From the NCBI GenBank assembly GCA_020746105.1, contig CM036618.1, forward strand, positions 93,738,122 through 93,802,121: a stretch of DNA of 64,000 bases, read 5' to 3'. The position numbers and the translations under genes are program-made. Position 1 is the stretch's first letter; every line of letters begins with the position of its first letter. The stretch comes from Trogon surrucura (Eukaryota; Chordata; Aves; Trogoniformes; Trogonidae). Below, in pieces: positions 11,401 through 25,510 of this stretch. The notes beneath the pieces were generated by a model, which worked only from the letters and a program-made list of their open reading frames with translations, ran no database searches and was not told where the DNA came from.

Positions 11401-13948
11401 TTCTTTGTATTTTGCCCTCTCTTGAAAATACTATTTTCAAGCATATTCCCTGGGGAGTCAGTGCCTCATCAGGAAGAAATAAAGCTGGCCAATCTGAGAG
11501 TGATTGTGTCTCACGGTCTGCAAAGGCACACATTTCTCTTATCCCCAGGAAGAAAATTGCCTCATTTTATATTCAGAATCAAATGTACTGAAATTATAAG
11601 CCGTGGAATAATTACATTCAACATGACACACTAGGTCTGACCTTAATAAGGCAGCCTGGTGGTCTTAACTGCTATGAGACTGGCTTCTTCCATTTGTAGA
11701 CCTGGCAATCATTTCCACATTCTCCCTCCAGTAAAAAATAAGTTATATGCTTCTTGCATCATGTCCATGTGCTCTGTGTGACCCTGGGGGCTAAAGCAAT
11801 AACTCATTCAGTTCTGTGGTGTCTGAGTGCTGACTTGGCCAGTGCCACTAACAGAAACAAAGAAAGCAAACATTTACTTAGAGAGAGGAATAGGACACAG
11901 CCATGGAGTTATTTTTAACCTTTAATTGTTTGATATTGAATTTCAGGAATTCTAGAAGAAACTGTGGCTCCTCTGACACAATGAATTTGCCCTGAGTGTT
12001 GATGGCTCCAGTGCAGTAAGGACATGCCTCCTCGACAAAGGTATTTGGTGTAAATATCTATCATATGTCAAAATCTGCCAGCTTCTTCACTTCTGACCCC
12101 CAGGGCACATTGGTATTCCAGTAGCAGCCTTACATATATCTGCCAGTGCTGCTCAGTCATGACCCACACCCTCTACTGTTATGGCACCAAGCACCCCACA
12201 TGATGTAGACAACACGTTCTTCTGATAGGATAAGTATCAGACAAAACCATCACACAAGTTTCAATCATTTGCCTTCGCTCTGAAGCCTCTCTGCACTTAG
12301 AGAACAGCAAGTTGCAAGATGGGAGGGAGAGGGAGGAACAGATCTGTCCAGGACATATCTTTGGGAGCCTGCAAATGTGTTTTTTAATCCCTCTTTTCCT
12401 TGGGGATCAAAAGTATGTAAGAGATGAAAATCAACATCCCACCTTTCTGCTGAGTAACAGTAGCAGCTGGAGAGAAATGTGTGGATATAGCTGAGATCTA
12501 ACAACCGTGTACAAATTCCACTCTCCAGAGAGGCATGCACATGAAAGTTTGGTTGAGAGTTTGCCCCTCCTCCCCTGGCAGAGGAAGTGTTAAGGTTTCC
12601 GCAACCGAATATAAACTCCCAAGTTATTACAGTGCTTTCTTTTAGAATTTATACAACCATTACTTACTACCAGTTCAGGTTTCTATACAAACTCAGATTT
12701 CTTCAAACCAAAGGCATGAGATACCCCGCCCTGCATTGCTATTGCTTAAGTGTAAAAGAGGCACTCTGCCTTCGCAGGTGTGCTGGAAGGATAGCACTGC
12801 AAATGCTTGGAAGGTGTTCGGCAGACATGCGGAAAGAGCTGACTCCCATCCTCACTGAGAAATTGCATGTGTTGAGGTTAGACTAGGAGACTGGGAGAAA
12901 GGATATCTGTGTTATTTTCCTAAGCTTGTCCTTGGTCCTCTAGGCGATGCTGGAAACAGCACTTTTCTTCTCAGTACATCCATTTCCTCAGTCATAGCTT
13001 GGGAACAGCATCACCTTACAACTCGGGAGATCGAGAAAGTTCTATTCACTCATGATTTGCATCACAGATTGTGGATGAGAATTAGCAGTGTTATTGTCCT
13101 GGTGCAACCCCAGCGCAGCTGATTTTGAGCCTCTCATATTGCAGTGTTAAAGCAAAGAAAGCGAAAGTCATTCTTGCTTCGACCAGTAAGCCCTGCCCGT
13201 GCTTTCTGATACACACCTTGGCAAACAATGTCATGGCACGCTGCAGCTCATGCGTCAAAGACAACTGCACAACATGATTCTGCAACAGCAACAAGCCACA
13301 GCATCTCTTGCACAAAGCCTCATCCTTGTTCAACAAGCTCTGCAACACAAGCCATAAGCAAAAACAAAGGCTGCAAGAGAATCCCAAAGTTCCATGGTAC
13401 CTTTGTTCACCAGAGCTTCCCTGGCTCACCTGGCAGAAGTTCCTCAGTGCCGATGATATGCCTCAGAGAACCTGGCAGGGACAGCACATGCCTCATGGCA
13501 GACTGTCACTCAGCACTGCAGGTCAGAGATTCATGTTCCCTCCCCTGTAGAAAGCTTCTGGCAAGAGCTTTGCAAGCTTTAATGTATCCTTTGTATCTGA
13601 GGAAGATCCATAACCTGAAGTTGAAGAGGGTCTTCTACTCAGCAGCAGTGCCCTGCTGCTTCCCAGTGACAGGGGTTTTGCTCCTTGTCTTATTTTCCAT
13701 GGCCTCAGCATTTATGGTCTGTATCCTTCTACGCAGCCTGCTCTTTGCAGTGCCACCATGGAAATGTCTGTATAAATGTGAATTTCAATAGCCATTATAC
13801 TCCCAGCAGCAGCAACCCGTGTTCGGTACCTCAGAGCCTGTTAATCTGTAGTAGTCATGAGGCTACTTATCTCCTACTCTTTTCAAATACCTCGGCAGTG
13901 GATACAAAAGGGGAATGGCAGGAGCTATTCTTCTCCACTGTCTGAGAG

Positions 13949-13990
13949 GGGGTTTTTTTCTCTTTTTCTCTCTCTTTTTTTTTAATTTTA
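13949..13990. repeat. Pyrimidine-rich low-complexity tract
   Basis: A run of T and CT (TTTTTTTCTCTTTTTCTCTC and continuing T) ending in TTTAATTTTATTTT. Low complexity, no gene. Confidence 0.7.
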
Positions 13991-14856
13991 TTTTATGCTG
14001 TACTGTTGCTAGATTACCAAATGTCTCGTTCAAAACCAACGGCAAAGTTTGCAGGAGAGATAAGAGATGACAATCTCCCAAGTTTCTGCTAGCGTAAGGC
14101 TCTTGGCCCCAGAAAGCAGCTACTTGCAGGGTGACGCTGCAATGGCCCAGAGTGCTTAGCCGTCTGCTAGCTAATTAAAGCACCGTGAGCTGAAAGCTTT
14201 GACAGATTTAGTTCAGATCTTCCTCGGGGTCATTTTTAGCTCTACTACCTATTTGCTGATGAATCCTCATCTCCAGCCTACAGGTGCTGAGCTATAAAGG
14301 AATGTTTGGAGAGGAGTACTTGTATGCCATGGACACAGGCAGTGTTAAAAGACAAAGAGAGATGTGGCTTAAGAGGGACTTCTAGTGAGGATAGAGAGAG
14401 CTAAAAATGTGCAAAGGAAATAAATTATGAAAGAAAATTATCATTTGGATTGGATTTTGGCTGCTGCTTCTAGGGCGCTTATGGTGAAAAATTTGGAATG
14501 CAGATTCACTTAACGTCTGCCACTGTAGGCACCCAAATTTGAAACCTTTCAGCAGCTAAAATCTGGTCAAGAAATTGGCCCTGAGACTCTGAGATCCCTA
14601 AGACCCAGTCCTCATCCCTTTTTATTTCCTCAGGCAAAGTACTGCTGAGCAACAGAGCACATTGCCCAGCCCTGGGAGATCTCACTGTGTGGCTAAGTGT
14701 GACTCAAACAAGGACACAAAAAGAGCATTAAGGCACAAGGTCCATGGTCAACCAGTTAGGTAAATTGAGGAACTGTTTAATGAGGGACTGAAGGAAATCT
14801 CTGCTGTGGGATGAAGCACCCCAGATGAGAGCAGAGATCTGCCAGATGCTGGCTAG

Positions 14857-14933
14857 GAAAATCCAGCTGTGGGGACAGATTAACAAAAAACAGGGAAATC
14901 CAGCTGTGGGGTTAGATTAACAAAAACACAGGG
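14857..14933. repeat. Two-copy tandem duplication, about 38-39 bp
   Basis: Two adjacent near-identical units, each holding AAATCCAGCTGTGGGG, then AGATTAACAAAAA, then CAGGG. They differ by AC versus TT after the G run and by a small change in the A run. A partly decayed local duplication. Confidence 0.85.
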
Positions 14934-16715
14934 AGATGCTGGATTTAACACAGCCAAGCACTCCGGAGCAGAGCTGAGTCCTGCAGATAGAGAATGATTG
15001 TATCAACTAAGGCAGGACACGGAGTTTTGCCGATGTGAGTGAATGAAGAGGATGCTGAAGGTGTTTAGCAAAAAGTCCCAAAAGATAGGGGTGACCTGGT
15101 CCTTGTGAGGAGGTGGTAATAATAAAACTTGATTTTCTACATATAACAATTAAGACACTTAACAGTTTTTTCAGTTCAATTTTAAAAATTTGTTAAGCAG
15201 GAGACCCTCAGTCAATGCACAAAGGCAAAGAATGAAATCTTCATATTTACTGCCCATGACACAGTCTTTGCTCTGTGTTCTGGCTTGTTTATCACAAGGT
15301 GTTGGTAAAAACAGCTGGCCTGCTGACCACAGTGGAAAAAGGTTCCGTAGCTTGTGCCAAGAACACCAGTACAAACAGGGACATTTGCAACTTTCTGTTT
15401 GGAGCTGCAGGAATACTTCAGTACTGGCATATCACGCTCCAACTTTTTCTGCTTCTCCACCTTAGAAATAAACCCTTAAGTCTTTCTGTGATTCTCCACC
15501 CACATGTTTTTTTCTGATTGTCATGAAGGTAAACAGATAACACATCACCACCAGCTAAGATGGTACTGGATGTAGAGGTTTGGAAGAGCTGGTTTTCTGA
15601 GGCAGAGAAAAAGAAGGGGCCAAGGACAGTTGTATTATAGTGCATCAGGAGGCAGCCATCCTGAACTGCCCGACATGAACAAAGCAATGCTCCTGTCTTC
15701 TATTGCTGACACATTCCCTGAAAGCTTTCTCATCCTGGAACTTTTGCTGGAAGGTTCAGTCTTAGAAATAAATCCTAGATTAGCAAAATGGGAAGCTTTT
15801 CAAATGTTGATTGCTGGCAGTTGGGGAGGTGAACCACGCAAGACACGAGTGTTCTCTTCTTACATTTACACTGAAGCATCCAGCACTGCCACTCTCAAAC
15901 AGACAGCTGGGCTGAATGGACTTTTGATCCAATGCAGTGGGTCTGTTTCCTTGGTTCCTATTTATAGAGGTGCTCAATAAGTAAATTTATGTTTTAAAAG
16001 TTAACAGCTTGAAATTTCATTCAAATTTCCCTTGCCAAGACAGCTAATGATAAACTTGGCTTTTAAGCAGGAGAACAAGCTTGTGAGCCTCTCCTAATTA
16101 GAAGAAGCTCAAGGCATTGATGTTGCTTCCAACTAATTCAGTCTGCAAATCTAACCAAGAACTCTGTCTTTCATAAGCAACAGTCGATATAGACCAGTAA
16201 ATTCATAGAGCTTTGCTGATCTTTCTTTTGTTAAAACCACCCTTCATCGCTGCCACTTCTGCAATTCCACCAATAGCAGCAACAGTGGCAGGTCTAGGAC
16301 ACACAGAGCAGCAGTGCTGCCTCTGTCACATTATCACATCATCTGGGCCCTTACAAACCGATTTTGGGTGATATCACAGTCTAAATGTCAGCAGCCAGGG
16401 CTGTTCTGTTGTGAAACAGTCATGGTCTCTGCTCAGTCAGTCTGGCGTTTCACACTGGAGATAAGGAACAAGGGGATAGCACAGGATTTTCTGCTTTCTT
16501 GCTTCCCAATGTCCAAGAAAATTCAGTAAAGGATGATGCTGAGCTCCTTGGAAGATACCTTTAATTCCTATTTGATTTCTGCAGGCACAGCCATATATAA
16601 CAATATTCAAGAAGAGACAAAATGAAAGTGAAGAGCAAGACCTAGCATGCTCAGATAAACCATACTTTTTCTGTTGATAACATTGACCCTGTGCTTTCGT
16701 TCCTCGTCAAATCTG

Positions 16716-16741
16716 ATGTTCAAGAGAGATGTTCAAGAGAG
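16716..16741. repeat. Perfect 13-bp tandem duplication
   Basis: ATGTTCAAGAGAG occurs twice in a row without mismatch, as from replication slippage. Confidence 0.85.
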
Positions 16742-19700
16742 AAACAACTGAAGGATTTCTGAGAAAATAGGCCAAATGCTGTACGTCTGAAAAAAAGAAT
16801 TTGAAAAGCCATGGGCCTGGAGTAGAGAAATGAAGTTGAATTCAAATCTGGCTTTGTTCCCCACTCCCCACTTACCTCTCTGCCACTTCCCAACCGAGCT
16901 AATGAGCTTCTACCATCATCTGCTTGTGCAAAGACAAAGGCTTCAGGCACCCTCGTTTTTCTGTGCCAGCATCATTGTAATTACATGAGCAACCACTGGT
17001 CCAGTACAGAAGCCTTGTATTTCCTTCAGTAAATCTGCCTGTTTGTCCAACTAGGAAGGAATGTACCTTTAGTGTCTTTCTTTGTGCATCCGTGTGCATG
17101 GCCCACTGTGACTTGGCTATTATTTGCTTTTCCTGCCTCAGGGGAATAGATATGCGCGAGGAAGAAAGTAAATAAGAGAGTGCCCAAGGTGCATCACAAC
17201 ACGATTTGGTTTGCCTTCTGAATTGTTGCTGCCAGAAGCTAATGAGCATTTCTCTCCAGACTTTTTCTCACAAGAACAGAAAACCCACTTGGTTTAATAA
17301 GATTTTCCACATGCCTGTTGTTTCGGGTACAGGCTATGCAAGCCAGAAATGAGAAATATTGTCTTGGTTTGAGGCAGCCACACAAAAGCAAGAAAAGCTT
17401 TTCTAGAAATCAGGAGATGCAATGAATGAGCTCAGACTTGCATTTAGACTTAACCTCAAATTCTCAAAGGCAGAGAAATTTGAAGCAATCTTTTCAGCAT
17501 TTTTCCTTGACGTCTGCTGGAGGTTCAAGTGCACAAACACAATTTTGTGGTATATGTATGGGTGTGCACGTACATGCTGATTATTTTTGTGAACTCTGGC
17601 ACGTGTGTTTACATGTATATTCAGGGCTTGCTCCAGTGCATTTGGCAGTACCAGTAAACCTATTTTCTGGTGTTTACCTAAGCAAAGTAATAATCCAGTT
17701 GTAGTTAATAGCACTTTGCAGCCAGGACACTTGGGGCACTGCAGAACAACAGAAACATTTCAGAACACAATACAAACACGGTATTAAAATCATCTTATAA
17801 TCCAAACAAAACATGCTGAGTTCCTGAGAGGCTGAGCAATGGAGATGTCAGAAAGGAATAAATATGTGGTTAAAATGGTTTTGTTTCAAAGCACACTGTG
17901 AGAAAACATAGTTTAGGTGGATTTAACAGGGAAGTGGCAGTGAGGTGAGTTCCTAGCACTGGAGCCCTCTCTGACAAAGACTCATGCTAAAAGCTGAGCT
18001 GTGCCTGGCACTGACACACAGTCAAATTAAGTTTGAAGGAAGCAAGCCTGGGGCATTGCAACAATCAGTGCCGTAAAGTTGTAAGCAGCGGTATCGTCGT
18101 GTGACAGTTGCTCCGCCCCAGAGGAGGCAGCCATCACACTGAACACAGAGCATGTGAAATTTAGTCCCTACTGTCTTCAGCTGCTAGTGAGGACTGAGGG
18201 AGGGACCTGCTAACCAACATGAGAACCATGTGAAGGGATGGGGAGTCATACCTGTGACACCAAAGCTAGATGTTGCTCCAACAAACAATAAAACCTGTGT
18301 TTTGTATCTGTGGTCCATTTCAGGTACAAAATAGACAACCCCACCCTCCTCCTTTACTGCACTTGGCCCTTACCTTCCCACAGATGTACCCAGAGGACAC
18401 AAGTGAGCCCAAAGGGAGCAACAGCTCTCCAACTTGCCTGCTGAGCCGTCAAGGGGTCCCCAGCAAATGCTGCCAGAATTGCTGTTATTCATCCCATGCG
18501 ATATCTCTGAGCACAGCACAGAGATGTAAAGCCAGCAGGAACCTCACAGACAAGAGCCTTGTGATTTGTTGAGAGCCTTCTCCAAGGGTAGCGTTACGTA
18601 AAGGGAGCTGCGTCTGCTGATAAGCGTCTAGCTCCAAGGCTACTGAAAGCTAAATAAAACGATGCTTATTTGTTGTGCAGCAAGCTGAGCTCTAAGCTGG
18701 ATGCTGCCCGATGCCTTCCCCATGTAAATTGGGAAGTTTCTCCTCAGATGCCAAATGTTAGAGCTGCCTATGAGTGCCCGACACTGGTTTCAACGGGATG
18801 CAATTGCTGGAGCTTGGTTCTCACTGAACAAAATGAAAGACTTTCAACAAAGTCATGCCTGGTAGAGCCGAATTTGGTGTAGCAAGAGGAAGGCTGAACA
18901 CTGCCCTCTGCCTTTTCAGCTCTATGCAATAGGTGTTTTTCACTCCCAGACAGACTCCTGTAGTATTCCAGGAAAAATGCCAGGAAGCTCTCGAGAAGGA
19001 GCCTGGGGTCAGCTCTGAGCCCTGCTGCTGCTGTGCAGAGTGAACTAGAAATATTGGTGGGAAGCAAGAGTATTAAAGAGGGGAAAAGAGGTAACCAGGA
19101 GAGCACCAGCACTGCAATGGAACAGAGTCATTCAGTATCAGCTTGCTAGGGAAGGTACCAGGATGCAATGGATTGTCCTGGCTGTTTTGCAGGAGTCCTA
19201 GTGCCATCACAGCAAAAGACCCCACAGCAACATGTCTGACTGTCTTGACAACTGCATGTGCAGCAGTGTGTGAGACTTGATGTAGTGTAAAAATAAACAC
19301 AATACTTTAATCCCAGTGACATAAACACAATCACAAATTTCACATGCCAATTCAATCATGAATGTGACATCCATATTTTCCCTCTAATTTATAGAACATC
19401 AGATGATCTTGGTCTAAACTTTAATTTAACGTAACCAGGTAGGGAACTGGACTTCAGTGTATAAACAAAATTACTTGTTTGCTTTATCAGAATAGAACAG
19501 AATACAAATTAGTTACCAATATTTGTACAGGACTTTGACAATGACTGAATGCTTGAGCTCTGGGAGTATCCTCTCGAGAAAAGGAGACAAAAGATACTGG
19601 GCTACCATCTTTGTGTTTCCTCCAGCAGCTGTCCCTGTGTAGGTAGGAAATGGGTCTGGCTGGCAGGGTTCATACTGGAATTTCTTCTCTTCCACAACCA

Positions 19701-22700
19701 CTCTACGGCCAAATATCTAATTGCTAAATGAAAATGTAGGGTGCTGTGTATCTCAGGTACAGTGCTCAGAATAGGTATTCCCAATGAAGTCATCAGTGGC
19801 TGAGAGGATGAGAGCTTAAAGTAGTAATGAATTAAGAACCAGAATAGCTTAAAATTTACAATATCAGAGTGATTACTGATCTTCTCCAGTCTGCTTAGCT
19901 GGAGAAGTTCCTGTGGCAATAAAAATAGCATCAATGTAAGACTCAAACAGAGACTGAGACTCCAAGCTGACTCACCCTAGTCTCAATTTATTAGGTAGAA
20001 CCATGCAAGAACAGCTAGAGCAGCTCTGTCATTTCAAGGTTAAATGTTTGAAATGATCTAATATATCAAAGAAGGTGAAACATCAGGATATATTGGGCCA
20101 GTTGGTGTAATTAACCCCCAAATGTGGACTGAATTCCACCTGTCCAGAATCCCTTAAGTGCTGCCTTTCTCTCCAAAGACCTCCCATTATGCTGCCTCAT
20201 GTATTATTAGTGACATTAGACCTGTATCTATGGCCTCTCTCCCTGTCACAGTGCCTACACATCACACACTGACATTGTCCTTTCCTCCTAGCTTTCATAA
20301 GGAATGACATTTTTGACATCACCCCATGAGCAAGAAGCAAAGAAGCAGCAAAGCAGCAAGCTGTTTCAGGATGAAAATGCACAGATCCACCTAGCTAGTG
20401 ATCTGAGAGTTTTGCAAGCAGGTGATGTCTCCTGTAGGTTTCTTCTTCAGGTGGAAGGAAAAAGGACACATGGAAGAGAGTCTTTCACCATCCAGGGCAT
20501 CTGGTAAGAAAGCAACTGAAAGTGTTCAGAAACTCCCAAAGTTTGTTTCAGTCTTTTAGAGCACACTTATACTTTTGGGTATTTGAATTAAACAACCTCC
20601 TGGGGCTTCCTTTCTCATTTTGACAAAATCCTTTCTTATGTGAAACACTTCCCTTGGCTGTTTGGGCATGAGGAACTGTAAAAATGTGCAGCCTGGAAAG
20701 GCTGGCTATTCTAGGAAGAGGTTTGAAGATGCTGAAATAGACTGCTTATGCCTCACTGTGGGCACTTCTGCCTTCCTGTTCTTTTATTCTCCTTTTCCTC
20801 CTCCATTTTTCCTGAAAAAAAACTTAAGGATAATAATTGGCAATAACAAAAATAGCACAAAATGACAGATACCTAGAAACTAATAAAGAAGATGCTCTCC
20901 TGGGATGGGTGTGGAGTCCGTAACAGTGTTGGAAGTCACTGCAGAACCTGACTGCCACATTGCTCCAATCTCTCCTTGACAGTTTCTCACTTTATTTTAT
21001 CTTGGTGTCATCGCTATATCTGTGCAGTAGTGTTACCTGTAAAGGAACAAACAAAGCATTTAGTGCTGCTCAATTTGCTGAGATTGTAGCTCACTTTTGG
21101 CTCAGTCTTCCTCAAGCTCCTTCTGGAGAAAGAGCTGAATCATGATTGAATCAGGAGCATGTAAACAGGAAACATATAAATAGAGTATGAAACGTTTCTC
21201 CTGGAATTTTGTTCTTTCTTCAGAGAGCACCCTCCATTTATGTACAAATAGGTGAAAGGATGGGTACAAATATGTTCCAGGCTAGACAAAGTAAAATTGA
21301 TGGAGTCTACAGATACCAGAGCAAATGAGATCTAGGAGGGCTTAAAAAGAAATTTGCTGACATATCCACTCAATATGCATTGAAATGAGCTCAGGGAACT
21401 TCACGCAATTAAAGTCTGGCTGTGGAGAAAGCAGGTCCAAGCTGAACTCAGAAGTGGGTTTCTGACCCATGAGATCTAGGTCAAAAGTGACATAATTGGC
21501 CAAGGGATGCAGTATATTATAATGTCATATTCTAGAATTGGTGTTTTGGAGTACTCTGGCTTAATGATGCTAATCTCTCACAGTTATACCAGTGATGCTG
21601 TGTTAAAGCCTCTATAGCTAGCTTAGTAGCGTAGCTATACCTGTAAATGCAGACTCCCACAGACAAAGGGGACTTTTGACCCTACTGGTCAGTGAATAAC
21701 AATTAGGACAGGCTCTGGTCCTAGTGACAGTAAATCTGGAATAAATCCACTGAATTCATTGAATCTTTGGCAGATTTACAGTAGCATGGACTACTTTCAC
21801 ATATTTGGTTGTGGCACTGCAGACTTACATTGATATAACCATATATCTTGTGTCCATTTCATTTGGAGAGAGGAAATTACAGACAACCAGAGTCAGCATT
21901 ACTCATCAGCTCCCTAGACTCCCCGTAAAAGCTCCAGAACAGGCATGACTTTACCAGTAAAAGTTGAGCAAACCTGCATTGTTCTTCTGGACAATGTCTC
22001 CCTGCACAGTACTGAGCTTATCAATGCAGTCAATTGCAATAACATCTTACAGTTCTGTAGTGCACTTCATCCCAAAGGTGCCAGTGAGGGATCCAGTTTA
22101 GAGGTTTCAGCGGTACACTCTGACTCTCCTTTGCTGCACAGGAGATTATTAATCAAAGATATCTTCAAAATTGGTCCTTGTAGCCTTGTTCTGCTTGCCA
22201 CTGCTGTGGAGCCCTTTCCTGTAGCCTATGCAGCTCAATCTGAAGCTCTGGACAGCATCATCACCCACTGGCCCCCCAGCAAACACCTCCAATTGAAGTT
22301 GAGAATCAATGTGAAAACCTGTCAGAGAAGAGCCACACTTTGCAGGTGAAAATCAGACCAATCTCACTGCTCGCACTTAATGTGAAGCATACAGGTGGGT
22401 CGTGAATCTGAAAACAAGGGATAAGTGGCCTGACCCATTGAATATGAAATTGAAAGAAGCATACTCAAAGTCACAGCCTAAGAGAGAATCTAGGTCAGAC
22501 GGAGGCCAAGGCAAAAGCTGTGCGTTTTCATCATGTTGCATTCTCAGATTACGCTGTGAATATAAAACATGAGGAGGACAATCTTCCATATAGGATCTGA
22601 CTCTCCTCTGCCTCTGCTTTTCATAATAGCTCTCATGACCCTGAAAGCAGAATATTGTTCAAGTGAATTTGATAACTAGCTCTGGAAATAAGGGAATTAG

Positions 22701-24966
22701 AGTCATTAGTAAATCTTTTCACCTCAGAACCTAGACAAACAGGATCAAATTGCTATCTGGTGTAATCTAATTGAATTCCATGGATTTACAACCACAGACA
22801 AATTTTAGCCAATAAAGAGAAGAATATAAATGTTTTATTCTGCCATTTGTGACATCATAAAGTTAATATAGCTGTGCAATGAAGGGAAGATTTCTGTGCA
22901 CATTTGTCTAATTTAAGTCTCATTTATAATGGAAAGTAATTAAATGCATTCCATGAAATTGGAGAAAGCAGAAGAGAATGCTGAGGAATGTCACTTCATT
23001 CACAGGACAGAGATGTACTTTGTTGTTTCCTGCTGTTTATCTTTCTCTCTGCAAGCAGGAGTTCCCATTTATGTTCAGCTATCAGCTGCCAGTCTAGAGC
23101 CCACCGGAAGATGCATGTCCTTTCCAGAAGGATCTTAATAAACATCACCAGTGGAGAGCCTTTTCACACTTGGCAGTTCATCTGTCAGAGAACGGGTAAC
23201 TTCAAATCATTTCCGTGACCACTATGCAAGCGTTTGTGGAAGGAGAATAACACCAGGAAGATAATATCCAGGGAAGACACAAGTTAAGGAGGGCCCCCTG
23301 GTTTTACTAGGGGAGACCATAGTTCAGCAAGCTCAGGGGTGATGTTCGTCTTACTATTGATTTGCTGTACCAAGTTCATCAGGCCGGTTGAAGAAAATGG
23401 AAGTAGCATTTCCTTGCAATAAATAGCACAGTGCTACTAACAGCATCCCATGGCTTTGGGGGCCACTGCCAAATCTCTCTTAACTATGTTGTAGTGGGCA
23501 GAGCATCTGCAGGTGAAGGACCCAGACAAGTTCTTTCATCGCACAGGGAAGTTAAGAGGGCACCCTTCAGCCTCTGCAGGATCCTGCCTCTGTAGTGCTG
23601 TCAGAGTGATAGTTTTCTTCTTCTCCAAGAAGCTCTGGAAGTTGAGGAAGATGTTACAGCTTAAAAAGAAGGCCATAAGGGTCATACATGAACCAAACAG
23701 GGAAATGTGGTAGTACTCATCGAAGCACTGCCCGTGTCCCTTTGGACTGCGCTCCCAGGGCCTTGTTTATCTGGTAGGGTTTCTTCCTCTCCATTTTCCC
23801 ACGTCTCCATCGCCTTCCTCCACTTCTTGGATAAAAGAGCAAATGGGATGATTAAAGTGACTTAAGAAAACAGGACACCTGTTTTACAAGCAGGTGTCAG
23901 AAACTGAGGTAAGCATGGGTGTCTTGCAGTCCCTTTGCAGCAGGGAGGCAAAGGACCAATGAAAGTGCTGCATACATGGAGTCTCAGGAAAGGCAGGCGT
24001 ATAAGCTGTGTATCTAAGAAGAGGCATGACTGAGAGTTTCTCCCTCCTGAAGCCATCTGGCAGAAGCTCCTGGCAGCTTTCCCCACGGCACAGCACTCCT
24101 TCAGCAGGTTTCCCTGCAGCGTGGCACTGCAACCCACTCTGGGTCAGGCATGGCAGCAAGGCAGCTGTGTTCACTTGGGAATGTGAACTGCAGCCCTTGG
24201 CATCTGCTCTGAATTTTAGTCCTAGTGCTGGAGAGTAGAGATGAGAACAGGGAGAGGAGCAGAGAGCTGGCCCAGCATGGGTCGTCTCCTGGAGTGGGTT
24301 TACTCCTTGCATGCGTTCCTTGCATTTGGGTTTGTTTGCACACGGAGCCCAGTGGAGCAGAGCAGAGTGTCAGCGTCAGTTTTGCCCTGGTTTTAACTAA
24401 CTCAAATGAGTAGGTCCTCTCTGACAAGGATTTTTCTTTATTTAAGAAAGATTTGATGTTGAGAATAGGACAAAGGAGTCTACTTTGATGCTCTGCAGCC
24501 ACATAGTTTTCCATGATCCCATGTAGTTTGGGGAATTTTTTCCCCCATATCTTACTCTTTGTTCACACCCTTTGCAAGTATAACTGCTCCAAGCACACCA
24601 TGTCCACTCATCCAGCCTTCTCCTCATTGCCCCTGCACCACTGCAACATGATTGCAGTTCTTGTGAAATAGCAGCTCTGTAATTCTGGACACATATCCCA
24701 GAGGGTTTATTCCTTCTCTGCTTGTGGCCACAGATGTCACTACATCATTACACTGCAAGTTCACTTCTCCCAGCTACTACCAGCTAGTAACTACTAAATA
24801 TGGGGCCACACACATAGAGAAATGTAGCTTTTCTCACTCCAGCAACACTTTGACAGCAAGGGTGCTGTGACATTTTTCTGTTCTAAGAATCAGCTTCCCC
24901 AGCTCATGAAACCTTTTTGCCTGGGCTCATTTAAAAGATTGGCTCCATTCTACACAGTAGGTCAAA

Positions 24967-25510
24967 AGAGGCAATTCTGCCCCTCTACTCTGCTCTAGTG
25001 AGAGCTCACCTGGAGTACTGTGTCCAGCTCTAGAGCCCTCAATGCAAGAAGGACATGGATTTGTTAGAGCAGGTCCAAAGGAGAGCCACAAAAATGATCA
25101 GAGGGCTGGAGCAACTGTTCCACGAGGACAGGCTGAGAAAGCTGGGGTTGTTCAGCCTGGAGAAGAAAAGGCTCCAGGGAGACCTGGAGACCTTTCAGTA
25201 CCTGAAGGGGGCCTACAGGAAAGCTGGGGAGGGACTGCTTGCAAAGGCATGTAGCAACAGGACAAGAGGCAATGGTTTTAAACTAGAGCAGGGTAGATTT
25301 ATATTAGGAAGTTCTTTACTATGAAGGTGATGAAACACTGGAACAGGTTGCCCAGAGAGGTGGTGGAGATTCCATTCCTGGAGACATTCAGGGTCAGGAC
25401 TGAGCAACCTGATCTAGTCAAAGATGTCCCTGCTCACTGCAGGGGGGCTGGGCTAGATGACCTTTAAAGGTCCTTTCCAGTACAACATGCTCTATGATTC
25501 TATGATTCTA
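24967..25510 (+). mobile_element. CR1 LINE fragment, 3' coding end plus 3' UTR
   Basis: The longest CR1 copy here, on the plus strand. It begins in the C-terminal ORF2 region (GGCAATTCTGCCCCTCTACT, CACCTGGAGTACTGTGTCC) and ends with GGGCTAGATGACC and the tail CTATGATTCTATGATTCTA. It is 5' truncated, as CR1 copies nearly always are. The reverse transcriptase core is absent, so it cannot move on its own. Confidence 0.95.
25055..25324 (+). pseudogene. CR1 ORF2 C-terminal remnant
   Basis: An 89-codon open stretch inside the CR1 copy. It holds EQVQRRATKMIRGLE and LGLFSLEKKRLQGDL, which match the conserved C-terminal tail of the CR1 ORF2 polyprotein (endonuclease plus reverse transcriptase; only the part beyond the catalytic core is present). 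It has no promoter and is not a host gene. Confidence 0.85.

Larger units (their letters stand above)
8483..24966. other. Long gene-poor stretch
   Basis: About 16.5 kb with no exon I can support. The longest frames (13228-13791 plus, 187 codons; 21945-22349 plus, 134 codons; 23884-24312 minus, 142 codons) show no domain, signal peptide with downstream structure, or repeated motif. They look like chance frames in locally GC-richer DNA. Small tandem duplications near 14857 and 16716 and a pyrimidine tract near 13949 are listed separately. Distal enhancers could lie here but cannot be identified from sequence alone. Confidence 0.45.

Noticed and set aside
13228-13791. 187-codon plus-strand frame
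   Set aside because: No recognisable domain; a comparable frame lies on the opposite strand; no splice or promoter context.
21945-22349. 134-codon frame starting with ATG
   Set aside because: No family resemblance and no supporting exon neighbours; expected by chance in 64 kb.
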